From: an uncultured Lachnospiraceae bacterium
GTDB lineage: Bacteria; Bacillota; Clostridia; Lachnospirales; Lachnospiraceae
Direction of reading: 5' to 3'
NCBI GenBank assembly: GCA_902476265.1
Contig: CABSCP010000022.1
Span: 9,808-73,807 of the forward strand
Length of the DNA: 64,000 bases
The notes under the pieces are model-generated. The model was not told where the DNA came from. It made no database searches and saw nothing but the letters and a program-made list of their open reading frames with translations. This document shows positions 1 through 9,417 of this stretch, piece after piece (positions within the stretch are counted from its first letter, which is position 1; each line of letters begins with the position of its first letter). A program made the translations under genes and the position numbers.

Positions 1-189
1 CTTGGAAAGCAGACCGGCAGCGATGAAAAGAACAATAAAGTCACTTATGTGAGTTTAAACGGTCTGGAGAAATCGAAAGAAGACGTAAAAAGGCTTTCGG
101 AAGAAGCGCTTTTGATCCTGCGTTCCTTTCCTTCCGAAAATGAGTTTCTGGAACAACTGATCATTAACCTGATTACCCGTGAAAAGTGA
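1..189 (+). CDS. ispA: Polyprenyl (farnesyl/geranyl) diphosphate synthase, C-terminal end
   Basis: This is the last 62 codons of a gene cut off by the window edge, read in frame 1 and ending in TGA. The visible segment starts LGKQTGSDEKNN and continues with KVTYVSL and an L-E-K-S motif, which matches the C-terminal part of short-chain trans-prenyl diphosphate synthases, where a GSD-x-x-x-x-K-x-T-Y-x-S loop follows the second Asp-rich motif. The family condenses isopentenyl diphosphate with allylic diphosphates. It lies 18 bp upstream of dxs, the usual Firmicutes order, so isoprenoid precursor supply and use are probably cotranscribed. The catalytic Asp motifs lie outside the window, so the exact chain length cannot be judged. 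Confidence 0.85.
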   Translation, partial: LGKQTGSDEKNNKVTYVSLNGLEKSKEDVKRLSEEALLILRSFPSENEFLEQLIINLITREK

Positions 190-207
190 TAGAAAAGGGG
201 GCAGCTT

Positions 208-2064
208 ATGCTTCTGGAACAGATACAGCAGACGAACGACATCAAAAAAATAAATCCGAAGGATTATCCGGCTCTGGCAGAGGAGATCCGCCGGTTTCTG
301 ATCGAAAAGATCAGTGTGACGGGCGGGCATCTGGGATCCAACCTGGGCGCTGTGGAACTTACCATGGCGCTTCATCTCGCACTGAATCTGCCGGAAGATA
401 AAATTGTGTGGGACGTGGGACATCAGTCTTATACCCATAAGCTGCTCACCGGCAGGAGAGAAGGATTTGACACGCTTCGCAAATATGGAGGAATGAGCGG
501 TTTCCCCAAACGCAAGGAAAGCGACTGCGACAGTTTTGATACGGGACATTCCTCCACTTCCATTTCCGCCGGGCTGGGCCTGGTGCGGGCCAGGGATATC
601 CAGGGCGGCACGAATACCATCGTTTCCGTGATCGGGGACGGCGCTCTCACCGGCGGTATGGCCTATGAGGCGTTGAACAATGCCGCCAGAATGGAGACAA
701 ATTTCATCATTATCTTAAATGATAATAATATGTCTATCTCCGAAAATGTGGGCGGCGTTTCCAAATACCTGAACAATATCCGTACCTCCAATGCTTATCT
801 GGATATCAAGGACGGCATTTATGAAGCGGTACGAAACACGAAATACGGGGACGGTGTAGTGACCAGCGTCCGCCGTGCCAAGAACAGCTTAAAACAGCTG
901 GTCATCCCGGGCATGTGGTTTGAAGATATGGGAATCACCTATCTGGGGCCGGTGGACGGCCATGACGTGAATGGACTGATCCGGGTGATCCGGGAGGCAA
1001 AGCGCAGGAAAAACTGTGTCCTGATCCATGTGATGACCCAGAAGGGAAAGGGGTATGGACCGGCGGAGAAACACCCTGCGCGGTTCCATGGAGCAGAACC
1101 CTTTGATGTGGCCACCGGGGTGCCGTTAAAGAAAAAAACAAAAGCCAATTATACGGATGTTTTTTCTACCGTGATGGTGAAGATGGCTGCCCGTCATACG
1201 GATGTGGCGGCGATTACGGCAGCCATGCCCGACGGCACGGGATTAAAACGCTTTAAGAGCCTGTATCCGGAACGATTTTTTGATGTGGGGATTGCGGAAG
1301 AACATGCGGTGACTTTTGCGGCAGGGCTGGCCGTGGGCGGCCTGCATCCGGTAGTGGCCATCTATTCCTCCTTTTTACAGAGGGCCTATGACCAGATTCT
1401 GCATGATGTCTGCTTACAGAATCTGCCGGTAATTTTTGCGATCGACAGGGCGGGCCTGGTGGGCAGCGACGGAGAAACCCATCAGGGAATTTTTGACCTG
1501 TCCTATCTTTCCTCCATTCCCAATATGCATATCATGGCGCCTAAGAACAAATGGGAGCTTTCCGATATGATGAAGTTCGCTTACGGATGGAAGGGACCGA
1601 TCGCCATCCGCTATCCCAGAGGAGAGGCCTATGACGGCCTGGCAGAATTCCGCGCGCCTGTGGAGATGGGAAAGAGCGAAATGATCTGCGAGGAAAGCGG
1701 CATCGCATTGATGGCGGTGGGGAGCATGGTAAAGACCGCGGAAGAGGTCAGGGAAAGGCTGAAAGCCCGGGGAGTGGCATGTACGCTGGTGAATGCCCGT
1801 TTTGTAAAACCCATTGATGAGGATATGGTACGCTATCTGGCAGAAAGGCACAGCCTGCTGGTGACCATGGAGGAAAATGTGGCCAGCGGCGGCTTTTCAG
1901 AGAAAGTCAGGGATCTCATTGACCGGGAGAGACTGAAGATCAGGATTTTGCCCGTGACCATACCGGATGAATATGTGGAGCATGGAAATGTGGAACTCTT
2001 GAAGAAAGAGATCGGCATAGATGTGGATTCCATATTGGATAAGATCGAAAAGGAATCAGAGTGA
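208..2064 (+). CDS. dxs: 1-deoxy-D-xylulose-5-phosphate synthase
   Basis: The 618-residue product is full length for DXS, the thiamine-diphosphate enzyme that joins pyruvate and glyceraldehyde 3-phosphate in the first step of the MEP isoprenoid pathway. The N-terminal part has the ThDP/Mg signature GDGALTGG followed about 25 residues later by NDN (LNDNNMSIS). The central domain carries the conserved GIAEEHAV segment and the DRAGLVGSDGETHQG segment, and the C-terminal transketolase-like domain ends near residue 610. The ATG is preceded by an AAGGGGG ribosome site. The stop is 4 bp before the ATG of tlyA, so the two genes are almost certainly cotranscribed. Confidence 0.97.
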   Translation: MLLEQIQQTNDIKKINPKDYPALAEEIRRFLIEKISVTGGHLGSNLGAVELTMALHLALNLPEDKIVWDVGHQSYTHKLLTGRREGFDTLRKYGGMSGFPKRKESDCDSFDTGHSSTSISAGLGLVRARDIQGGTNTIVSVIGDGALTGGMAYEALNNAARMETNFIIILNDNNMSISENVGGVSKYLNNIRTSNAYLDIKDGIYEAVRNTKYGDGVVTSVRRAKNSLKQLVIPGMWFEDMGITYLGPVDGHDVNGLIRVIREAKRRKNCVLIHVMTQKGKGYGPAEKHPARFHGAEPFDVATGVPLKKKTKANYTDVFSTVMVKMAARHTDVAAITAAMPDGTGLKRFKSLYPERFFDVGIAEEHAVTFAAGLAVGGLHPVVAIYSSFLQRAYDQILHDVCLQNLPVIFAIDRAGLVGSDGETHQGIFDLSYLSSIPNMHIMAPKNKWELSDMMKFAYGWKGPIAIRYPRGEAYDGLAEFRAPVEMGKSEMICEESGIALMAVGSMVKTAEEVRERLKARGVACTLVNARFVKPIDEDMVRYLAERHSLLVTMEENVASGGFSEKVRDLIDRERLKIRILPVTIPDEYVEHGNVELLKKEIGIDVDSILDKIEKESE

Positions 2065-2068
2065 TACG

Positions 2069-2956
2069 ATGAAGGAACGATTGGATGTACTGCTGGTAAA
2101 GCAGGGACTTGCAGAATCCCGGGAAAAGGCGAAGGCTGTCATCATGGCAGGAAATGTGTTCGTGCAGGGACAAAGGGAAGATAAAGCAGGATCCATGTTT
2201 GACGAGTCAAAGGTGCAGATCACGGTAAAGGGCAGCACATTGAAATATGTCAGCCGGGGAGGCCTGAAGCTGGAAAAAGCGATGGCCTGTTTCCCGATCA
2301 CGTTGGAGGGCGCAGTCTGTATGGATATCGGCGCCTCCACCGGCGGCTTTACGGATTGTATGCTGCAAAACAAAGCGGTGAAGGTATATGCCGTGGATGT
2401 GGGACACGGACAGCTGGCATGGAAGCTGCGCAATGATGAACGGGTGGTCTGTATGGAAAAGACCAATTTCCGCTATCTGACCCGGGCGGATATTGCGGAC
2501 GATCTGGATTTTGCATCCGTGGACGTCTCTTTTATTTCCCTGACCAAAATTCTGCTTCCCGCCAAAAAGCTGCTGAAGCAGGGAGGACAGATGGTATGCC
2601 TGATCAAGCCCCAGTTTGAGGCAGGCAGGGAAAAGGTAGGGAAAAAAGGCGTTGTCAGAGAGCAGTCCGTACACAGGGAAGTGATTGAAAAAGTGATGGA
2701 TTTTTCCGATCTGACCGGCTTTTTGATCCTGGGCCTGACCTATTCGCCCATTAAGGGACCGGAAGGAAACATCGAATATCTCATTCATCTGCAAAAAGAT
2801 GCCGCCGGACGGGAAAACCTGCCCCAGGAAGAACATGAAGCGGAAGAGATGCTGGCCCGCGTACAGGCAGAAGGAATCGGAATATCCTGCCGGGCAGAAA
2901 TGAAGCAGCTGGCGGCGCAGGTTGTGGAAGAAGCCCACAGGGCATTGCAGGAGTGA
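2069..2956 (+). CDS. tlyA: TlyA-family rRNA 2'-O-methyltransferase (hemolysin A family)
   Basis: The protein has 295 residues. An N-terminal S4 RNA-binding domain (about residues 1-62, beginning MKERLDVLLVKQGL) is followed by an FtsJ-like SAM methyltransferase fold with the motif I sequence DIGASTGGF. TlyA proteins methylate ribose of 16S and 23S rRNA cytidines. Members from Gram-positive bacteria are often labelled hemolysin, but that activity is doubtful. I start at the ATG 4 bp after the dxs stop because the S4 domain begins there; an earlier in-frame ATG at 2021 would lie inside dxs. It sits between dxs and nadK as in most Firmicutes. Function as an rRNA methylase here is by family. Confidence 0.93.
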   Translation: MKERLDVLLVKQGLAESREKAKAVIMAGNVFVQGQREDKAGSMFDESKVQITVKGSTLKYVSRGGLKLEKAMACFPITLEGAVCMDIGASTGGFTDCMLQNKAVKVYAVDVGHGQLAWKLRNDERVVCMEKTNFRYLTRADIADDLDFASVDVSFISLTKILLPAKKLLKQGGQMVCLIKPQFEAGREKVGKKGVVREQSVHREVIEKVMDFSDLTGFLILGLTYSPIKGPEGNIEYLIHLQKDAAGRENLPQEEHEAEEMLARVQAEGIGISCRAEMKQLAAQVVEEAHRALQE

Positions 2957-2959
2957 AAT

Positions 2960-3811
2960 ATGGGACATTTTATCATCATTACCAATAAGCCCAAGGATCC
3001 TCTGCTGGAAACCACAGGACAGGTGCAGGCGTTTTTGGAACAGGCAGGCTGTACCAGCAGCGTGTATGCGGACGAAATACCGGCAGAACAATGGAAAGAT
3101 ATTCTGGAAAAAGAAGGCGCGTTTGCGGAAGGGATTCTTGTGCTGGGCGGCGACGGGACGCTGCTTCGGGCGGCCAGGGATACCGCAGACAGCAAAATAC
3201 CGGTGCTGGGGATCAATCTGGGTACGCTGGGTTTTTTGGCAGAAGTAGAACGCAGCAGCCTGAAACCGGCGCTGCAAAAGCTGGCGAAGGGCGATTATCA
3301 TGTGGAGGAGCGGATGATGCTCACCGGACAGGTATTCAGAGGGGCGGAAATGCTGGAAGACACCTGTGCCTTAAATGATATTACTATCACCAGAAACGGG
3401 CATCTGCAAATGCTTTCTTTCCAGATTCTGGTCAATGGCAATCTGCTCAAAGAATATCAGGCGGACGGGATCATTGTGGCAACGCCCACAGGGTCCACCG
3501 GCTATAATATGTCCGCAGGGGGACCGATTGTGGAGCCTGGCGCAAGGCTGATTCTGCTGACGCCGATCTGTCCCCATACGCTCCAGAGCAGGAGCGTGAT
3601 CCTGAATGCGGAAGATGAAATCCGCATCCGCATTCTAAAAAAGGCAGGAAGGGAAAACGCGCATATGGAAGTCTGTTTTGACGGCAGCAGGAACCTGCAG
3701 CTGCGTCCCGGGGATGAAATAAAAATTACCAGGAGTGTTCGGAATACTTCCATTATCAAGCTGAGCGAAGCCGGTTTTCTGGATGTGCTTCACCGGAAAC
3801 TGAGTGAATGA
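2960..3811 (+). CDS. nadK: NAD kinase
   Basis: The 283-residue protein phosphorylates NAD+ to NADP+ in the cytoplasm. The diagnostic GGDGTLLRA motif with its catalytic Asp lies near residue 80. The second signature, TPTGSTGYNMSAGGP, follows near residue 175, and a typical C-terminal beta-rich segment completes the fold. The ATG lies 3 bp after the tlyA stop, indicating translational coupling. The next gene is argR, 21 bp downstream, the common order in spore formers. Nothing is unusual in length or motifs. Confidence 0.97.
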   Translation: MGHFIIITNKPKDPLLETTGQVQAFLEQAGCTSSVYADEIPAEQWKDILEKEGAFAEGILVLGGDGTLLRAARDTADSKIPVLGINLGTLGFLAEVERSSLKPALQKLAKGDYHVEERMMLTGQVFRGAEMLEDTCALNDITITRNGHLQMLSFQILVNGNLLKEYQADGIIVATPTGSTGYNMSAGGPIVEPGARLILLTPICPHTLQSRSVILNAEDEIRIRILKKAGRENAHMEVCFDGSRNLQLRPGDEIKITRSVRNTSIIKLSEAGFLDVLHRKLSE

Positions 3812-3832
3812 AACGAAAGGCATTGTAGCAAA

Positions 3833-4288
3833 ATGAAACAAAACAGACATCAGAAAATTGCAGAACTGGTATCCAGATTTGAGATTGAAACCCAGGAGGA
3901 ATTGGCGGAAAAGCTGAAAGAAGCGGGATTTTCCGTCACCCAGGCGACCATTTCCAGGGATATCCGACAGATGAATCTTTCCAAAATCCCGGCGGGTAAC
4001 GGCAGGCAGAAATATGTGATTCTCCAGCAGGAAAACGGTTTTTTGCCGGATAAATATATTCGTGTCCTGCGGGACGGATTTGTATCCATGGATATGGCGC
4101 AGAACATTCTGGTGATGCGGACCGTTTCCGGCATGGCGATGGCGGTAGCCGCCGCTTTGGATGCCATCAGCTTCAATGAAGTTGTGGGCTGTATTGCCGG
4201 TGACGATACGATCATGGTGGCAGTCCGCTCGGCAGAAGATACGAAGATCCTGATGGGAAAGATCAGGGAACTGATCCAGAAGTCGTAA
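3833..4288 (+). CDS. argR: Arginine repressor ArgR/AhrC
   Basis: The 151-residue protein matches the standard length of ArgR. The N-terminal winged helix (about residues 1-70) contains the recognition-helix sequence VTQATISRDI. The C-terminal oligomerization and arginine-binding domain carries the conserved GTIAGDDT-like motif, seen here as GCIAGDDTIMV. The family forms arginine-dependent hexamers that repress arginine biosynthesis and activate its catabolism. It sits between nadK and recN, as in Bacillus, where it is called ahrC. The ribosome site is weak (AAGG about 12 bases before the ATG), so translation may depend partly on upstream ribosomes. Confidence 0.96.
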   Translation: MKQNRHQKIAELVSRFEIETQEELAEKLKEAGFSVTQATISRDIRQMNLSKIPAGNGRQKYVILQQENGFLPDKYIRVLRDGFVSMDMAQNILVMRTVSGMAMAVAAALDAISFNEVVGCIAGDDTIMVAVRSAEDTKILMGKIRELIQKS

Positions 4289-4299
4289 AGGAGTAAAAC

Positions 4300-5973
4300 G
4301 TGTTAGTTAGCTTACATGTGAAAAATCTGGCTCTGATAGAAGAGACAGAAGTTTTTTTGGGGCCGGGGCTCAACATCCTGACAGGAGAAACGGGCGCCGG
4401 AAAATCCGTTATCCTGGGATCGGTGGCGCTGGCGCTGGGCGCGAAAGCGGATAAGGATATGATTCGGACAGGCGCGGATCATGCGTTGATTGAATTGAAT
4501 TTTGAAGTCAATGCCGGTGTGAAACAGGCGCTGGAGGAGATGGATATCCCCATCGAAGATGATCAGGTGATTCTTCAGCGGCGGGTAATGCCCACAAGGA
4601 GTATCTGCCGCGTTAACGGGGAAACTGTGAATACAAAGACGCTGCGGGAACTGGCAGGCCGATTGATTGATATACACGGCCAGCATGACAGCCAGGCGCT
4701 GCTTCAGACGAAACGGCATCTGGAAATTCTGGACGGTTACGCGGGCGCGGCGCTGGCGGCCAGGCGGGAAGAGCTGCGTAAGGCATGGCAGGAATACGGA
4801 GCCATTGCCCGGGATATTTCGGAACATGAACTGGATGAAGCATCCAGAAAGCGGGAACTGGCTATGGTCCGGTTCGAACTGGACGAAATAGAAGAAGCTT
4901 CCCTGCAGCCGGGAGAGGATGAACGGCTGGAAAAGGATTACCGCCGTATGGTCAACGGCAGGAGGATTGCAGAAGCGTTGAACCTGGTTCATGGCTTGAC
5001 CGGATATGAGAGTGGAATGGGAGCCGGGGAGTTTACGGGCCGCGCGCTGCGGGAGCTTTCCGGCGTGCTTTCCTATGATGAAAATCTGGAAGAAATTTAC
5101 AGGCAGCTCAACGAAGTGGATGAGCTTCTCAATGATTTTAACAGAAGCGTTTCCGATTACCTCATTGATTTGGAATTTGATGAAGAAACGTTTAAAATCA
5201 CAGAAGACCGGTTAAACTATATCAACAGGTTGAAAGATAAATACGGCAGAACGATTGAAGAAGTGATTTCCTACGCAAAAAGGCGGGAAGAAGAACTGGA
5301 CAGGCTCATCCATCAGGATGAGTGGCTTGCGGCGAAAAGAGAAGAACGAAAAAAAGCGGAAGAGAAGATGCTGGCGCTTGCAGAGGAGTTGTCTGTACTC
5401 CGCCGCCGTACAGCGGAAAAGTTTTCCGGGGAAATGCAGGCTGCTCTGGCTGATCTGAATTTTCTGCACGTGGAATTTTCGGTATCCCTTACAAAAAAGG
5501 AGCACTGTAGTGCTGATGGGATTGACGATGCGGTATTTTTGATTTCCACCAATCCGGGAGAACCGATGAAGCCGCTCGCTTCCATTGCCAGCGGAGGTGA
5601 GCTTTCCAGAATTATGCTGGCGTTAAAGACCATCACTGCAAAGCAGGAACAGATAGGGACTTTCATTTTTGATGAAATCGATGCAGGCATCAGCGGGAAG
5701 ACCGCCTGGAAAGTTTCAGAAAAACTGGGGATTCTGGCAAAGACCCATCAGATCATCTGTATCACACACCTGCCGCAGATCGCGGCCATGGCCGATCATC
5801 ATTTTTATATTGAAAAAAATGCGGTCGGTTCCACTACCGCAACGACGATCACGCAATTGTCCTATGATGACAGCTTACAGGAATTGGCAAGATTGTCAGG
5901 AGCGGCGCAGATCACGCCGAATGTGCTTGCAAATGCCAGGGAAATGAAAGAATTGGCAGAGAAAAATAAATAG
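4300..5973 (+). CDS. recN: DNA repair protein RecN
   Basis: The 557-residue SMC-like ATPase acts early in double-strand-break repair. It has an N-terminal Walker A (TGETGAGKS, about residues 28-36), long central coiled-coil segments rich in Glu, Lys and Arg, the ABC signature ASGGELSR near residue 430 and a Walker B (FIFDEIDAGISG) shortly after. I use the GTG at 4300 because AAAGGAG stands 7 bases before it and the product then begins with the conserved LHVKNLALI strand. argR ends 12 bp upstream. A strong terminator follows the stop, so recN ends this transcription unit. Confidence 0.97.
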   Translation: MLVSLHVKNLALIEETEVFLGPGLNILTGETGAGKSVILGSVALALGAKADKDMIRTGADHALIELNFEVNAGVKQALEEMDIPIEDDQVILQRRVMPTRSICRVNGETVNTKTLRELAGRLIDIHGQHDSQALLQTKRHLEILDGYAGAALAARREELRKAWQEYGAIARDISEHELDEASRKRELAMVRFELDEIEEASLQPGEDERLEKDYRRMVNGRRIAEALNLVHGLTGYESGMGAGEFTGRALRELSGVLSYDENLEEIYRQLNEVDELLNDFNRSVSDYLIDLEFDEETFKITEDRLNYINRLKDKYGRTIEEVISYAKRREEELDRLIHQDEWLAAKREERKKAEEKMLALAEELSVLRRRTAEKFSGEMQAALADLNFLHVEFSVSLTKKEHCSADGIDDAVFLISTNPGEPMKPLASIASGGELSRIMLALKTITAKQEQIGTFIFDEIDAGISGKTAWKVSEKLGILAKTHQIICITHLPQIAAMADHHFYIEKNAVGSTTATTITQLSYDDSLQELARLSGAAQITPNVLANAREMKELAEKNK

Positions 5974-5986
5974 AAGCGAACATACT

Positions 5987-6019
5987 AAGGAGGACGTTTC
6001 AGAGATGTCCTCCTTTTTT
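5987..6019 (+). terminator. Rho-independent terminator after recN
   Basis: A perfect 9-bp stem (AAGGAGGAC / GTCCTCCTT, 5987-5995 with 6007-6015) and an 11-base loop are followed by six T. It separates the dxs-to-recN operon from spoIVB, which is expected because spoIVB needs forespore-specific expression. Confidence 0.9.
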
Positions 6020-6066
6020 GCTTTTGTTGAAAAGGAGGAACGCGATGTAGGAAAGGAAGGGAAGCT

Positions 6067-7377
6067 GTGGGGAAAAGGACGGTGAAAAAAAGGCTGCTTT
6101 CAGCGATGGTTATCATCACTGCCATATTATTTCTGGCTGGAGGCTGGTTGTATTTTACATGGGAAAAAATTCCTGCATCTATCAGGATAAAAGCCGGAGT
6201 GAAACAGGAGTTCCGGTTTCATGTGCCGGTACAGGGAGAGGTTTACCTGGACATCCCAAGGCAGGATGGGGATGCGGTTATGGCATCAGAGATGCAGATG
6301 CAGAAGATAGAGGATACCGGGGTGATTCCGGTTAATTTCAGCAAGCCTGTAACAATGGTGGCGCATCAGACACAGAATTATAAAATGGATGTCAGGCTTT
6401 TTGGCGTGATCCCATTTAAAACGGTGGACATTCAGGTGATCCCGGATGAAATGCTGATCCCGGCAGGAGTGCCTATCGGCATCTATGTGAAAACAGACGG
6501 CATCATGGTGATCGCACAGGGAGAATTTGAGGGGCTGGATCATACCAAAAAAGAACCGGCCAGGCATCTTTTACAGGCAGGCGATTACATTATGAAGCTG
6601 GACGGAGAAGAGATTCAGACAAAGACGCAGCTGACGGAAAAAATCGCAGCTGCAAACGGCAGGGAACTGGTTCTGACCATACGCAGAAATGAAGAGATTT
6701 TTGATGTAAAAGTAAAACCGGAACAGAATACTGGAGGGGAGTATAAACTGGGGATCTGGATCCGGGATAATGCACAGGGAGTCGGCACCATGACTTACCT
6801 GGAACCGGATGATTCTTTCGGCGCTCTGGGACATGGTATCAATGATACGGATACTTCTCTTCTCATGACCGTAAAGAGTGGAAGTCTATACAAAACAGAA
6901 ATTATTGCGGTAAAAAAGGGACAGGACGGAACTCCCGGAGAACTGACGGGAATTATCGATTATAATCCTGAAAATAAAATTGGATCTATTGATATGAATT
7001 CTACGGGAGGGATTTTCGGAACCGTAACAGCCAAAACAGCGGCTAAAATACAAAACGAAGCCATGCCCATAGGATTGAAGCAGGACGTGAAGCTGGGAGA
7101 AGCGCAAATCATGTGCTGTGTGGACGGAAAGATGACGCCACAGCTTTATGGAATTGAAATCAAGGCCATTCATCTGGATCACGATAATGTGAACAGAGGT
7201 CTGGAAATCCAGGTGACAGATCCGGCACTTCTTACACAGACAGGCGGAATCGTCCAGGGAATGTCAGGATCCCCTATTCTGCAGGACGGAAAGATCATCG
7301 GCGCTGTCACCCATGTGCTGGTTTCGGATCCTACAAAAGGGTATGGGATTTTCATCGAAAATATGTTGCAGCAATAG
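6067..7377 (+). CDS. spoIVB: SpoIVB serine peptidase (family S55), stage IV sporulation
   Basis: The 436-residue protein has an N-terminal transmembrane or signal segment (about residues 9-28), a central PDZ domain (about 130-220) and a C-terminal S55 peptidase domain. The catalytic serine lies in GMSGSPI at about residue 400, and the domain ends in GYGIFIENML. In Bacillus SpoIVB is made in the forespore, secreted into the intermembrane space and cleaves SpoIVFA, which releases pro-sigma-K processing. The GTG start at 6067 is preceded by AGGAAAGGAAGGG. All visible catalytic features are intact, which argues that the late sporulation pathway is maintained. The gene normally directly downstream, spo0A, is instead displaced by about 9.5 kb. 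Confidence 0.95.
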   Translation: MGKRTVKKRLLSAMVIITAILFLAGGWLYFTWEKIPASIRIKAGVKQEFRFHVPVQGEVYLDIPRQDGDAVMASEMQMQKIEDTGVIPVNFSKPVTMVAHQTQNYKMDVRLFGVIPFKTVDIQVIPDEMLIPAGVPIGIYVKTDGIMVIAQGEFEGLDHTKKEPARHLLQAGDYIMKLDGEEIQTKTQLTEKIAAANGRELVLTIRRNEEIFDVKVKPEQNTGGEYKLGIWIRDNAQGVGTMTYLEPDDSFGALGHGINDTDTSLLMTVKSGSLYKTEIIAVKKGQDGTPGELTGIIDYNPENKIGSIDMNSTGGIFGTVTAKTAAKIQNEAMPIGLKQDVKLGEAQIMCCVDGKMTPQLYGIEIKAIHLDHDNVNRGLEIQVTDPALLTQTGGIVQGMSGSPILQDGKIIGAVTHVLVSDPTKGYGIFIENMLQQ

Positions 7378-7393
7378 CCGGGCAGGGCCCGGC
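7377..7393. terminator. GC-rich hairpin between convergent spoIVB and EAL gene
   Basis: A perfect 7-bp inverted repeat (GCCGGGC / GCCCGGC with a 3-base loop) fills exactly the gap between two convergent genes. It overlaps the last base of the spoIVB stop codon. Neither side has a T-run, so factor-independent termination would be weak. A bidirectional pause or terminator is an inference. Confidence 0.4.
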
Positions 7394-9241
7394 CTATACC
7401 CCTTTATTAAGGAGCTCGTTATATTCTTGTTCCGGCATGGGGCGGTAATAAGCGTAACCCTGAATCAGATCACAGCCGATTTCCTTTAAAAAGACCTGTT
7501 GTTCTATTTCCTCGATTCCTTCCGCTACCGTATGGATGCCGAGACTTTTCGCCATTTTGACAATGCCCTCTACCACCAGCCGGTCCTTCACCTGATCGTC
7601 GCCATCCATAAAAAAGAGACGATCCAGCTTTAACTCATCAATGGGAAGCTGCTTTAAAATACTGAGAGAAGAATACCCTTTTCCAAAATCATCTACAGAA
7701 ATATTAAATCCGGCATCCCGCAGGCTGTGCAGTGTTTTTATCAGAAGCTGCGTATTGTCAAAGGCGATGGATTCCGTAAATTCTATTTCCAGTAATGCAG
7801 GAGGGATCTGATAGCGGTCACGGATCCGGATGTAGGTTTCCAGAAAATGAACGTCATAAAACTGGAGACGGGAGACGTTAAAGGAAACAGGCAGAACACG
7901 CAGACCCTGGTCCAGCCTGGATTTGAGCCAGCGGCAGATGGATTCAAACACATATTGGTCCAGCCTTGCGATCTGGAAATTTTTTTCCAGTACGGGAATA
8001 AACTGATCTGGCCGTATGATCTGGCCGTCTTTTAACCGCCAGCGGACCAGGGCTTCCGCACAGGCGATTTTCTCGGTCCGGGCATCGACCTTCGGCTGAA
8101 AATATACTATAAATTCATTTTGATCCAAAGCAGTCGGAAGCTTGCTCTCGATTTCCTTTTCCAGCCGCAGCTGGCTGCGGATTCCTTCGTCATAAAAAGC
8201 ATAGGTATGTTTCAAACCGTTTTTTACGGTTTTTCTCGCATAATTGGCGCGATCCAGAAGCCCGGTGATATCCAGTTCTTCCACGACATCATCCAGACAG
8301 CAAAAGCCGCAGTTGAGAGAAAGGGGCTGGCTGCAGGAATCAATCATCGCCTGATCCACGGATTGCTGTAATTTTAAAAGCGCTTCTTTGGTATCGTATT
8401 TTCTTAAAATGACAAAATTATCCGCAGAAACACGGCCTACCGCTTCCTGATCGGTCAAAGAATCCTGATTTAAGCGGGCATAGGTACATAAAATGTTGTC
8501 CCCGAATGCATAGCCAAAGACATCGTTCAGATATTTAAAATCGGCGAAATCAACATAAATGACACAGTAATGCTGACCGGGATTTTCATCCAGCAGACGC
8601 TGGGCCTCCGTCTTAAACTTCTGAATGTTGTAAACGCCTGTGAGGGTATCCCGGTCCGTTTTGTCTTTCAATTGACGATAACTGCTTTCCAGATTAAAAA
8701 GGCGGCGCCAATAGGCGGCAAAGACGATCATCCATGTGAGGACGGAGCCCAGAAACATGAGAATGATCAGGCGATGCAGGAAGGCGGTCTGATGGCTGGA
8801 ATATCGGTCGGCTGAAAAAACGGTTTCGTTCGCCAGATGGAAATAAGTTTCGCTGTCGTCCAGAAGAAGTTTGTAAACAGACGGATCCTGCCGATACCGG
8901 TAAATATCCTGTTTCAGATCTTCCCAGGAACGGACCAGCTGTTCCAGATTCCGATTGTATTCGGGATCGTTCGGATGAATCAGGCCCAATGATCCCTCTC
9001 CGGACATGAGTTCGTCTAGAATTTCATCCAGCTGGAGAATGATATCATCGCTGGCAGTGCCGGACAGTTCCAGTTTAACAAGGCGCTGGGATGCGCCGCG
9101 CACAATGCCCACGTAATTGATCAGACGACTGAACGACTGAAGCTGTATGATGGAATGAATTGTGATTGGTCCGATCATCATCAGAAGGATAAAAAGGCCG
9201 ATAAGTCCGGCTTTCGATCTTTTTTTCATGTTCATTTTCAT
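7394..9241 (-). CDS. Membrane EAL-domain c-di-GMP phosphodiesterase with degenerate GGDEF domain
   Basis: The 615-residue protein has a transmembrane helix near residues 12-32, an extracytoplasmic helical region to about 150, a second helix near 157-177, a GGDEF-like domain (about 195-345) and a C-terminal EAL domain (about 365-610). The GGDEF signature is replaced by VSADNF at residues 271-276, so cyclase activity is not expected. The EAL domain keeps EALVRW, EFTES, the DDFGKGYSS loop, LKLDR and VAEGIE, so phosphodiesterase activity is plausible. It therefore probably degrades cyclic di-GMP in response to an external signal. The ATG has GGAGAG 7 bases upstream. It is monocistronic and convergent with spoIVB. 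The ligand is unknown. Confidence 0.88.
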   Translation of the reverse strand: MKMNMKKRSKAGLIGLFILLMMIGPITIHSIIQLQSFSRLINYVGIVRGASQRLVKLELSGTASDDIILQLDEILDELMSGEGSLGLIHPNDPEYNRNLEQLVRSWEDLKQDIYRYRQDPSVYKLLLDDSETYFHLANETVFSADRYSSHQTAFLHRLIILMFLGSVLTWMIVFAAYWRRLFNLESSYRQLKDKTDRDTLTGVYNIQKFKTEAQRLLDENPGQHYCVIYVDFADFKYLNDVFGYAFGDNILCTYARLNQDSLTDQEAVGRVSADNFVILRKYDTKEALLKLQQSVDQAMIDSCSQPLSLNCGFCCLDDVVEELDITGLLDRANYARKTVKNGLKHTYAFYDEGIRSQLRLEKEIESKLPTALDQNEFIVYFQPKVDARTEKIACAEALVRWRLKDGQIIRPDQFIPVLEKNFQIARLDQYVFESICRWLKSRLDQGLRVLPVSFNVSRLQFYDVHFLETYIRIRDRYQIPPALLEIEFTESIAFDNTQLLIKTLHSLRDAGFNISVDDFGKGYSSLSILKQLPIDELKLDRLFFMDGDDQVKDRLVVEGIVKMAKSLGIHTVAEGIEEIEQQVFLKEIGCDLIQGYAYYRPMPEQEYNELLNKGV

Positions 9242-9388
9242 AGGGAACTCTCCGATCTGACTGTCTCAAACAGCATTCTGACAGACAGGCACATCAATTG
9301 TGTAACGTACAGATTCGTTTGCAATCTTAGTAATATAGTAACATTGATTCCTGTCAACTTTCAACTGTTTTTGTAACTATTTTTTTCT

Positions 9389-9417
9389 TTGACAGAAAAT
9401 TAGCAGGATCCTATAAT
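9389..9417 (+). promoter_or_regulatory. Sigma-A-type promoter for the FAH-family gene
   Basis: TTGACA (9389-9394), a 17-bp spacer and TATAAT (9412-9417) form a perfect consensus. Transcription would start near 9424. This excludes the in-frame ATG at 9416, which is inside the -10 box, and supports the start at 9482. Confidence 0.88.

Noticed and set aside
2207..3301. 364-codon minus-strand frame across tlyA and nadK
   Set aside because: It overlaps two clear plus-strand genes and has no recognisable domain; an artefact of codon bias.
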